Source of the DNA: Phallusia mammillata
Lineage: Eukaryota; Chordata; Ascidiacea; Phlebobranchia; Ascidiidae
Length of the DNA stretch: 64,000 nucleotides
Assembly: GCA_003260075.1 (NCBI GenBank)
Contig: QLIY01000144.1
Location: forward strand, 62,001 to 126,000
Direction: 5' to 3'
Of the stretch, positions 51,101 through 60,714 are shown piece by piece. Numbering within the stretch: position 1 is the stretch's first letter; every line of letters starts with the position of its first letter. Position numbers and translations under genes: made by a program. The notes below the pieces were generated by a model that saw only the letters and a list, made by a program, of their open reading frames with translations, was not told the origin of the DNA and searched no databases.

Positions 51101-53212
51101 TCGACAAAGTAGAGGGCACAATTGGTGGAGAGATGAGAAACGCGCTGCAGCTACACCGTTATAATAAGCGTTATGTGACGGGGACTCACATCAGAGGGTG
51201 AGGTTGGCGCTTTAGGACGTCAAGACTGGGGGAAACGATGGTGGAACCAGTCAGGTTGGGACCTAGAAGCCAACCACCCATGTTAGGGAAAGATTTGTGA
51301 TGTATATATGTACTTATAACAAAGCTTGCAAAATTTAAAGCCGTTGCTGGCAGAGTGAGCAATTGGTTGCTTTTTACAACTGTACCATTGTCTTTTTTGA
51401 CTATGTTTAAGCATTTGGCCAGCGAATATGGTCCTTAAGTTAACGGAAGATTGCACTGTGATGTTGAAAAATATATGTATCTGCAAATTGTGGTGTTTAA
51501 ATTGTACATTGTTGTAGCTTTGTTGTTTTCTGGTGACACAATGCTTGGACAAAGCAGCGATGATGTCACAATCCTGATTGAGAGTAGTAACCTTGTTGCC
51601 ATAGTAACTGACCAGTATGCTGATGGGTTGGTGAATGTCTCAGATCAACTGGTGAGTTATACTTCTGTGTTTGCACTTTGAGGTAAATTCCAAGTAAACA
51701 TACCTCTTTTCATGTTGTCCCATTAGTGCAGTGATACCCTTCCTTGGAGAATGGAATTTCAAATCACAACATATTTTTTACAGATAAAAATAACAGCCCA
51801 AATCGACGTAAAAAGCGCCAAGAATAAAAAATTGTAAATGAATTCATATTCAAAAGTTTTATTTATTTTACAGATTTTGAATGGTCTTCAGTCTTACGAC
51901 CCTGATAACCCCAAAACCCAACTCACATACAAATGGTCTTGTGAGGACATGAGGGGAATTCCCTGTGTTGTAAAGGGCAATTTATCAGAAGAAACATTTG
52001 ACAAAAGGGCAGATGAGGTTTTGGCAAAATATGAGCTCTCCCCAGGATATATTTCAATACCAGCAGCACTGTTTCCAACAGATGTTATGTAAGATTGTTA
52101 CAATAGTGCATTAAATTCGCTTTTTGTTATTTTATGTAAAACATTTAAATTAAATAGACAAATAAATGATTTTTTAATAGATATTTGTTATTTTTTTACC
52201 TCTATTTTAAGACTAAACTCTTTGTTTTCTTTGAAAACATTTTTTTTCAGCAAGTTACAACTAAAGTGACTGCTACCTATTTGAATTTTTCTTTCATATT
52301 AAATTTACTTTCTAAATGAAAGTCATTTTATTTCATAAAATATGGGTAAAAATGTAAATGTTAATAGCTTGTATAATTTTTAGGTATAACTTTACACTGA
52401 TTGTACATGCTGGTGACCGTTCTGCTTCAGCTTCAACCTTTATCAAAGTTAAACTAATTCCATCATCACATCCAAGGATTATTTTCACCTCCAAACAGAG
52501 ACAAGTGATCAGTGTACAGAAAGTCAACCGGTTTAAAGCCTATATTAGAAGGTTAGTGCAGTGCCACTTACAGGATTTTTTGCAAACTCTTAAATTCGGT
52601 AGACACATAAATAAATGCTGAACAATTATGACTTATTTGATTTATTGTTGTAAACAGTGATAAAGAATTTATTGGAACTGTGTATTGGACGTCACTAGAA
52701 GATGAAACATTTACTAAACTTGATTTGGGCACAAGTTTGTCTTCACCTGTCATGAGACAAGTTACATTATCAAGGTAAATAGAACAATTGAACACATACA
52801 TCTATTTATTTGTTCCTTTCAATAATTGTTTTAAGATCTTTATTGTTTTTCAAAAATCGTTTACACAAATATTCTTTAAATATCAATGGGGGGGGGGAAC
52901 AATTGAACATCTATTTATTTGTTCCTTTCAACAATTGTTTTGAGATCTTTATTGTTTTTCAAAAATCGTTTACGCAAATATTCTTTAAATATCAATCTGT
53001 TATTGAACAAAACTGACAGGAAAGTTGGTAAAAGGTTTTTAGGTAAATATTTTGTTAAACATGTGCTTAAATTATTGATACCTGTAAGTGACTCAAGTTC
53101 TGCTTTTTTGAAAACCTAGAATTTTCAAAGCATGGTCTATAGTTGTTTTTTACCATTACAAAATGTGTCTAAAAAGTTTTAACACAAAGTTTCAGTCCCA
53201 AACAACTACATA

Positions 53213-53308
<96 letters not shown>

Positions 53309-56300
53309 TCAAGATTGCCAGTTCCTCTTGTGATCAAAGCTGATTCCCTTCAACCAGCATCAAAATACAAAGTCAGACTTCTTTTAACATCGTCAAGTGA
53401 TGATGTTATCTTATCTGAAGCAGCATTTACATTTTATACTCCATCTCTACCACAAGGGGGAATACTACAAGCAAGTGTCTGTTTCAAAAAACACCCAGCA
53501 TTTTTTAATTCAAAAGTTTTGAAAAATTAACTGCTGTTTGTTGAGTGTTTTTGCATAATATTTTACGCAATTTACACTAATTCTATATTTGTGCATGTTA
53601 TCAAAACATTAGAATTTAAAATTTATCTTTAACTTAACTTACACCATTTTTTGTCAAGATAAATATAATAGTGTATAAAGTGGTAAAAAAGGCATACCAT
53701 ATTGATAAGCCTTCTGCATTTAATGCCTATATTTAAGTTTTTTCACTACTTTACTTGATAATGTGTTATAAATAAACCATGAGCACTTATTCACTATGTA
53801 TGTCTATATTTTCTATCACAAGACGTATTTCATTTTGTTCTATCTTTATACAATTGCAGGTAACACCAAAGTCTGGTACAGCAATGTTGACAACATTTAC
53901 ATTACAAACAAGTGGTTGGTTTGACCCGGCATCTGATTCTGATGAAACTCTTTTCCAGTATAAGTTTGGATATTACAAAATTTTGAAAGGGGTTCGGAAA
54001 TTTACAACACTGCAGCCTTACACAGAGCAAGCTTTTGTAAATGTTGTGCTACCACCAGGTAATATAATATTTATGAAAGTTACTCTTATTTAAAAGTATA
54101 AATTATATTTAGTAACCATTGTTATTGAAAAACTGACACAAAAAATTTGACATTTGATTTAAAAAGATGTGGAATTTTTTAGGTTAAGTTTTGTAAAATC
54201 TTTCTGATTTTTGATTTACAAATATGTGAAATTGTTGAAACAGAAATTTCATTGTATATTTATTTGTGCTTGTCCAATGATCAACTATCATGCACAATAA
54301 TATAGCATTGTATACGTTTAAAACCTGTAAGAGTTTACTTCAGAATAGTGGTTTCAAATCTTTTTTATAAACACCTTTTATAATTTTATTAAGTCTGCAA
54401 GAACTCGAGCACAATTAACCCCTTTTTTGAGAACTCGAAAACCCTTGCATCTATAATCCTTCCAATCTCACAAACTTCAGATTTGTAGCCACTGCTTTTC
54501 AAAAAGTCGCATGTCAAGTTATTTAAAATGTGTATGTACAGGTGAAGGTAATACAACTAAACTGCATGTTGTGGTGTTTGCGAAGCTGAGTGATGAACAA
54601 AATGTATTGAGAAATAAAGCTTTTGCTGAAGTGTTGGTTCATCCCCCACTGGAATATGAGGAAAAAGCAATAGATGATACATTGGATGCAGTTACTGAAG
54701 CAATATTGTCAGGTTTGTGAAATGACTTCTTGCATACATACTTGCAGTCAATTGAAACTTGTGGTTTGTACTATAAGGAACTCTAAAAAGCAACCAATGT
54801 GACAAATCAAGCCATATTTTCATCATTGTGTTGTAAACTTTTTATAATTTTGCAGAAAAGGTTTACAAATGATTTTGGTTGTAACCAACAAAACAGAATT
54901 TGTAATTTACCACAATTGACTGCATTGCTGCTAGACCTTTTTGACATTGTTCAAAAACTTACATGGTTTCTGTAAATTATCAAAACATTTTTAAGTGATT
55001 TTGGTTTATGTGTTTGTAACAATTCAAACACGCAGGAGATCACAGCAAAGGGGGGGGGGGCAGACCTTTTTGACATTGTTCAAAAACTTACACGGTTTTT
55101 GTAAATTATCAAAACATTTTTAAGTGGTTTGGGTTTATGTGTTTGTAACAATTCAAACACGCAGGAGATCACAGCAAAGCATCGGCTACTATTTCCACTC
55201 TTACTGATGCCATTAACGGTGTAAATAAAAATGAAGAAAAGATACAAAATGTTGCTGATACTTTTGCACTTTCAATATTAGATGTTCGACCAAGAACAGA
55301 AAGGTTTGGATTGCACAACAAAACATTGTGATATTTTCCAATTACTTATTACTGATATTGTTTATATATAGTGAGGCAGATGAACTTCTCAAACAAGCTA
55401 CTTCAGTTGCAAGTAGAGTGAACTTACTTTCAGAAAGCATTGGATATTTTTCTCAAGTTCCTGGAAATATCATTAATGTACAATATGCCACAGGTTTGTA
55501 TGTAAAACAAACATTTGCTTGAAAAATAGGCAGAATTGTGTTATTAAATGCTATGTTTGTCAAAGACTTTGACTTGTTGATTTTGTTTTGCTTGGTGAAA
55601 GAACATGTAGTTACACAACTGCACTAAACAATCACCAAGCTGGAGATAGCTTCGAATTGTAAAAAAATGTTATGGATAGCACAATTGGTGGGTCATAACT
55701 GTGAAGCATTAGATTTCATTTTAGTGTTTGCTGGTGATGGTGGCATCAGCAAGTAGACTGAGAAAAGTTTTTTAGATAAATCAATCGTGACAAGGAAGAG
55801 GAGAAACAGTGATGACATATCAGTGACAAATGAGATTCCATCAGAACTGGTGAGTAAACTGTTTCTATGCATGTTACAATGTGCTCCTCCGAAACTGATT
55901 TCTTCCAAAAACTTTAAATCATTTAAAAATACTTTTTGTTATTTTTTAAGTGATAACTAAGCAGTTTTGGGTATTTCTTATAATATTAAAATGTTTTCAT
56001 GAAGGTTTTATTTATCTTTTTTACTTCATGCAATACAGAAATTGCAGGAAAAAAATCATGCTATCTGTTACATTGCATATTGGCTGTGAACACGAATCAC
56101 TAAAAAAGTGTTTGCGTTATGAACAGCCCCTAATTGCATAAGCAAACTTGACTAATTTGTTATGTCTGTGTATAGTTTCAACAAATTTAAACAAAACAGT
56201 AAATTCTACAGGTCTCTCAAATCCTATCTCTATATGATATTGTTCTGAATGGAAGTGATCATGATGATTTGGATTATAACACAGCAAGAAACAACTTTGC

Positions 56301-59300
56301 GAAAGACCTTAAATCCATAAAGGTTTGCATTTAAATATTTTTTCTCTCTACACATAATCATTCCGCTGTCTTTGTTTTCCTCTATATGAAATATTTACCT
56401 GGTCATGGTATTCTAAAAATTCAAAATATTTTTCTTGTGTTTGCAGTCATCGTTGTGTCGAACTGTTGCTTACCTTGAACCAGCTTTGAAAATTGAAACA
56501 CCAGATTCCAAGATTCTGGTTCAGAAAAAGATGGAAGTTGCAAGTTTCAATGCTGACTCTAATTTGCAGGTTGGTTAGTTTAGTTCTAACTGCTTAATTG
56601 AAGGTTTAATGAGAAAAACAGCAAAGACACCAAAAATGTAATATGAGTTGCATTTGATGTTTTTGTAAGTTTGATTTTAAAATTGTATAATTTTGGCAGA
56701 TTTACTTTTCACAAGAAATAAAAGATATTTTCGTCTCATGGACATGCTTCGAAGACACAAAGGTAAAATAAACGTATAAGTTGTTTTGTTTCAAATTTGC
56801 ATGATTTAGTTTTGGCTTCTCCAAAATTCGCAATTCTACTATTCAAAACCATCAAATTTACTGAAATGTATTGTAATAAAATGTTTCAATGCTTAGGCTT
56901 TAAATGCAATTTATTGAAGTCTCATATCCAAACCAAACCACTGTCTGTTTTTAAAACCACATTTTCTAGAATGGCACAGAACGCCTCTTCATTGGCATGT
57001 TAACGCTGGTAAAAATATTTAGCCCAGAAAGGTTGTTTGAGATTAAATTATAATTTTATTGTAATACAAAAAACCTAATAGTCCCAACCGTCTCCATTTT
57101 GTTAGGTTTTATTATTAGGTTACATATTTTACAGTAGAAACCATTATTATTTTCATGTCACAGTTTTTATAAATAAATATTACTTAAACAGCAGAAGTTT
57201 CATTCAACCAGAAGCAAAATGCTTAGGCGTTAAACTGTCTACATTTATATTTCAGTGTGATGGAGCCTGTATTGCGATTGGCAGCTTCTCACACAACATC
57301 AAGACTTGGTACAACACAGAAGATATACACAGAGTATCTGACACTGTATCTGTAAGTTACGGACACCGTTGTTAAGTTTTTGAGGACTGACCGCACACTA
57401 AAGATGAAAATGTTTCGTCCACATTATGCACTCACATATTATAGAGTTGCAACTCCGTCTCCTGCATTAAGTTTATGTCGCCAATTAAAACAGCACATCG
57501 ACACAACTGTACTAAAACAATCACCAAGCTAGAATTAGCTGCGCAACGTTGAAACGTTATGGTGCGCAAAATGGCGAAAGGCACTATCGGTGGATCATGA
57601 CTTACGCCCTGCAGCTACACCATGTCAGCGTTATGTGGCAAGAGAGTTTGGTGCCCAGTGAGTGAAACGCGTGTGGGACCAGTAGAGTGCGCTCCTAAAA
57701 GCTAAGATAAGGAAATAAGCGGCATTAAGTTAACAATCCATTGAAGACAAGAAACAAACAAAGACATAAGCAATATGAACAAATACAAATACGCATTTGA
57801 AGAGGTGTGGGGTTAGTTCAGCTAACTTTGGCACGTGACAAAATACACTTAAATCTTATTATTTCCCTACAAACTATTTTATACGGTTAAATTTGTGACA
57901 CATGCTTTACTTTTTCAAATGATGTTGTTTTGTTTTTCATCAAGTTGTCAATACTAAACCCTGAATCTGGAACCGAAACGTCAGATCTTTTCTCCACGAG
58001 TGGGAACTACTCCTTTACAATCAGTTTCAATTCTTTAAACACTGAAAGTTTTGACCAAGATTTGCATTTCTACGAGGTAACAAACATTTTAGTCCTTTAC
58101 CTTTTACAGGGGTGCACTAACTTTGCCATTGTGAGCCGCGTTACAGGTTTTTTTAATTTACTGACGGCAAACGAAAGGCCCGATGAAATGTCTAGCAGCT
58201 GAAATATCCTGAATGTGACCGCAGGTTGTGCGCCCCGCTGGTACACCGTTTCCGTTGGTAGTTTACTTATTTGAAAGATGCTTGTATTATGTAACACAAT
58301 TTGGCTGTTCTCTTAAAAAACACGTCTTTAAGAATAGGCAAACTGGTTCACAGCTTTTGAATTTTCTACATTTCTAGGGTATTTTCCGACAAAACGCGAC
58401 CCCCTTTTGTGCTCTTCACTAACACCTTGAATTTTAGCAGAATGTGTTTTTATTTACAATTCAACGTCAATGTTACAGTAAGCCTTTTTGCTCGTATATC
58501 AATTAATAACACCCTTGGTTATGTCTGGAGTTAAACATTGGCATTATTTCAAGATGAAATGAAAAAAACAAAACTTTTACTTAGGTATATTGTCGAAAAT
58601 GCAGCTGCGCAACAACTATTCTTAATCTAACTGTTGTGCGCATTTTCTTGGCCTTAAGTCATGGATATTTTTTGTGTTCCAGATAAATTTGGCTTCGCGA
58701 ACTCCTAAACTAAACCAATTTAATGCTTGACGGCCATTTTGTTCCAAATTGTTTACGATCTATGTGTTGTTCAGTGCCGCAAATGGGATCAATCAATGTG
58801 GTGGAACGAGCCTTGTCGGGTAATCACAACTACCACCGACTTTAACGGAGCCATTGTGGGCGTTACCTGCCAATGTTCAGGAACTGGAGGGTATTTGGCG
58901 TAAGTTGGAGTTAATATTTTCCAAACTGCTGTAAGTTTTTAATATTCAATTCTTTTTGTCTTTTCTCACAGTTTTGTTTTTGTTGAAATTAAGGTTTAGT
59001 TCTACACATTTTGGAAATTTGGCTAGTGAAACGTTTTTTGGCGATTTAGTGTTATTGTGATTATCACTGCTACATCAAGTTACTTACCAAATCTTTGCTA
59101 AGTGTAAAATTTTTCAGTGTGTTTGCGGTTACATTACCAACCACCACTGAAAATTCAAGCAAATATGTGACATCCAGTAATGTTCCATCTTGTACAGAAC
59201 CAAAAGAAGTGGCATCAGTTTGTGATTCGTAAGTATTACGTCTCTTAAGTGCATGTTTATTACCAGTAAAACTCAAGACTGCATTCTTCGAGCAAATACA

Positions 59301-60714
59301 GCACAGCAAAAATTTCGGAAAACATTTAGAATCCGATTTTACTTTCGTGATACGTTTTCACCAAAACTGTCTTTGCAGACAAAAATAGGTTGCAAAAGCC
59401 AATAAAACCTTGTTAAAAACTGTTTTAAATCCCGAAAAAGCAATTGTCAGGCTCGACTTGGTACTATTCTCTGACAAACTTGGGTTTTTCTAATTTTTTA
59501 GATCATGTGTTCTGTCTTGCGCCCATCTCTCTGCAAACCCTCCTTGTTTTGAAGAATGCACCCCCATGCGGTCTTGTGTTTGCCCTCCTGGTCTGGTTAA
59601 TGACGATTTTGGAGATTGTGTAAAACCGGACGATTGCGAGGAGCAACCTGTATCACCACCTGAGGGTATATTTTTACATATGCTCAGGATATATAATTTG
59701 ACACCATAAACTAGTTTTAAACGCAAAAAATGCTTTGTTTTTCGAAAGTGATTAGATTTTAAATTCTTGTTGTTGAAAACACCTGCATCAGATGTGCTAT
59801 AGTATATTTAAAGGTGTTTCAAATCCTGTAAAATAGAAAAAAGTAACTCATTTACCATCTGATCCCAAAAGGCTGGGGTTATATGTTTAAATCTTGTCAC
59901 TACCTCTGTTTGTGTCCCAAGCATTGGTAGCATATAAATCGAAGACCACCAATACTACCAAGATTTCTAGGTTGCTTAATCGTTTTTGCTCTACTCTCCC
60001 TTTTACATTGTTATAATTTTATTATATTTTCAACAACTGAGCCTTTCGCGTACGAACATTTTTTTACTCAGTTTGTACCACCCATACTTTACAATCGCCT
60101 AGATTGGGAAGGCCTTGCCTGGTTGTACAACTACAGTTTTTAGTTCACTGTCAAACTCTTTGTTTAGTTGAGACTCCATTCAAACCAGATTCGTGGATAA
60201 TGACACTTGTGTGGTGTTTGGTGGGAATTTTCTGTGCTCTGCTCATTCTTGTACCAGCTGCTATTGTGGTTTCATCAAGATACAACAAAAGGGTAAGTGT
60301 TAAAAAAACAAAAGGTAATTTTTCTAGACGTTTGTGATTTGAAGAATCGTTTTTCGATTCTGTTTTGTATTTGCCGTTTTGAAAAGAACTTATAAAACGG
60401 GCAAGTCTGTCTTTTACTTCTATTTTTTTAATTTAATTATTTGTTTCTTGATTTTCCTTTTTTATCTTTAATTTTTTTTGTGGTAGGCAGTTAGTCCCTT
60501 TTTAGTTTTTAATTTTATCTGCACAAAATATTTGCAGACGCCAGTTATTAAACTGCAGAAAAACGCCACTATCGAATATTGCCACGACGACGCGTTTCGT
60601 CACGCCCGAGCGGCCCCGCTTGAACCAGTGTATGACAATATTCCGGCTCTACCCGATTTTCCGCCTGCATATTGCCCACCCGGTTGGTCACGTGATGGGA
60701 AAGTCGGCGTCTGA
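36772..60714 (+). CDS. Giant REJ-domain single-pass receptor (Cys-rich, REJ, degenerate GPS, TIL, one TM)
   Basis: Forty-seven exons run from 36772..36881 to 60538..60714. After removing assembly overlaps all phases close to 2,810 codons (2,809 residues). The start is the ATG opening a signal peptide (MAFSTKFIVASLCFFG). Residues about 40-65 are Cys-rich, and about 100-610 have dozens of N-x-S/T sites. Residues about 1155-1341 hold CGVCGG-type modules. About 1582-2290 form a REJ-like region (LNGLQSYDPDN; GGILQVTPKSGTAMLTTFTL; SGWFDP), as in polycystin-1/PKDREJ. An RKRR basic site is encoded at 55776-55849. A GPS-like motif (CRKWDQSMWWNEPC, then TCQCSGTGGYLAVFA) lies at about 2577-2623. A ten-Cys TIL domain follows at about 2640-2700, then one helix (about 2720-2744) and a 58-residue tail with EPVYDNIPALP. 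Polycystins instead continue to PLAT and eleven helices, so this architecture is unusual. A gamete or adhesion receptor role is inferred. Exons 4 and 5 and several introns contain 10-G placeholders. Confidence 0.85.
38048..38483. repeat. Allelic copies inside REJ-gene exon 4 with a 42-bp in-frame indel
   Basis: Coding sequence at about 38052-38242 recurs at about 38252-38486 around a G placeholder. The right copy carries 14 extra codons (FNGFCDVMSHENKR) and several replacements (W to R, A to T, Y to H, K to N). Confidence 0.75.
38549..38832. repeat. Second allelic overlap inside REJ-gene exon 4
   Basis: The stretch QLQYFG to INNTNG occurs at about 38552-38681 and again at about 38702-38831 around ten G (38682-38691). 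The first reads FGNYSEENLTNS and the second FGSNSEVNFTNS; most base differences change the amino acid. Confidence 0.75.
39486..39776. repeat. Allelic copies of REJ-gene exon 5
   Basis: Exon 5 is present twice around ten G (39615-39624). The left copy has two possible acceptors, GTCAG/ACC and ATCAG/GTG. The right copy reads GTCAT at the first, so only ATCAG/GTG (39505 in the left copy) is shared. Both acceptors keep the frame. Confidence 0.65.
44957..45349. mobile_element. hAT-type element, TAGTGATGGG termini, inserted at a splice donor (copy 2)
   Basis: It starts TAGTGATGGGACGAGTAC and ends GGTATCGTCCCATCACTA. Identical 8-bp flanks CAAGGTAT lie at 44949-44956 and 45350-45357. The flank spans the exon/intron boundary CAAG/GTAT of the REJ gene, so the donor sequence exists on both sides of the element. 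The interior contains a 94-G gap (45086-45179), so its full length is unknown. Confidence 0.85.
45885..45960. repeat. Fragment of the CTGCAGACAGTGCACACTG repeat family
   Basis: TACAGTGCACACTGTTTCAA and GTGCAGCTGGTGAC match the start of the longer copy at 47620-47830 and one arm of the fold-back at 14862. It is in an intron of the REJ gene. Confidence 0.5.
46300..46740. repeat. Haplotype overlap at a REJ-gene exon
   Basis: The 5' part of the exon encoding SDTQIIASNGSNIVIQP occurs at 46459-46507 and again at 46694 onward, around ten G (46508-46517). The two encoded stretches are identical, unlike those in exon 4. Confidence 0.72.
47395..47595. repeat. Haplotype overlap joined by a 10-G placeholder
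   Basis: About 95 bases containing GTTTTGTACCTTACTGGGAA occur on both sides of ten G (47494-47503), in an intron of the REJ gene. Confidence 0.7.
47620..47830. repeat. Interspersed repeat with a spurious open frame
   Basis: It shares CTGCAGGCAGTACACATTGT and GTGCAGCTGGTGACGAGAGA with the fragment at 45885 and the fold-back at 14862. An open frame runs through it, but the exon phases of the REJ gene only fit if splicing skips to 47957. Confidence 0.55.
48245..48476. mobile_element. hAT element (CAGTGGTTCTCAAAC family) broken by two placeholders
   Basis: CAGTGGTTCTCAAACTTTTT occurs at about 48251 and again at about 48346, each followed by ten G (about 48294-48303 and 48391-48400). The end reads GCAGTTGAGAATCACGG. 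The element is present once per haplotype. It is in an intron of the REJ gene. Confidence 0.65.
49002..49399. mobile_element. hAT-type element (398 bp)
   Basis: It starts CAGTGGTTTACTAACTTTTT and ends CCCAGTTTGAGAACTGCTG. The flanks GTCTATAG and GTTTATAA match at 6 of 8 positions. It is an older, non-coding insertion in an intron of the REJ gene. Confidence 0.6.
50403..50450. other. Near-perfect hairpin in a REJ-gene intron
   Basis: The left arm AAAGGAGGTACAGATATCTA (extended by one G) pairs with the right arm over 20 of 21 bases, with a 6-base loop AAAGCA. It could be a small fold-back transposon remnant. The loop is short for a typical microRNA precursor. Confidence 0.6.
50830..51195. repeat. 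Dispersed repeat, present twice across a single N
   Basis: The best-preserved member of the dispersed family (CGCTTGATGAAAAAATCGTA, GCTGGAGATAGCTGTGCAAC, CGCGCTGCAGCTACACCGTT, GACGGGGACTCACA) occurs at about 50838-51013 and again at 51015-51191, joined by one N at 51014. The duplication itself looks like a contig overlap. Confidence 0.65.
52781..52996. repeat. Haplotype overlap joined by a 10-G placeholder
   Basis: About 105 bases ending TTCTTTAAATATCAAT occur on both sides of ten G (52888-52897), in an intron of the REJ gene. Confidence 0.7.
53218..53307. other. 90-base G run, probable sized gap
   Basis: The run ends six bases before an exon start at 53314, so the polypyrimidine tract of that acceptor is missing from the assembly. 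The exon still fits in phase. Confidence 0.75.
54925..55180. repeat. Haplotype overlap at a REJ-gene exon start
   Basis: About 115 bases of intron plus the first bases of the exon (GAGATCACAGCAAAG) occur on both sides of ten G (55051-55060). The right-hand copy (exon 55165-55303) is complete. Confidence 0.7.
55585..55705. repeat. Dispersed repeat, short copy
   Basis: TTTTGCTTGGTGAAAGAACA, AATCACCAAGCTGGAGATAG and GCACAATTGGTGGGTCATAA place it in the same family as 50830-51195. It is truncated and lies in an intron of the REJ gene. Confidence 0.55.
57490..57720. repeat. Dispersed repeat, long copy
   Basis: AAAACAATCACCAAGCTAGA, AGCTGCGCAACGTTGAAACG, GGTGGATCATGACTTACG and GCAGCTACACCATGTCAGCG follow the family order. 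It lies in an intron of the REJ gene. Confidence 0.6.

Noticed and set aside
55735-55775. Earlier acceptor (TTTTAG/TGTTTGCTGG) for the RKRR exon
   Set aside because: The frames from this acceptor meet a stop within about 50 bases; the acceptor at 55775 keeps phase on both sides.
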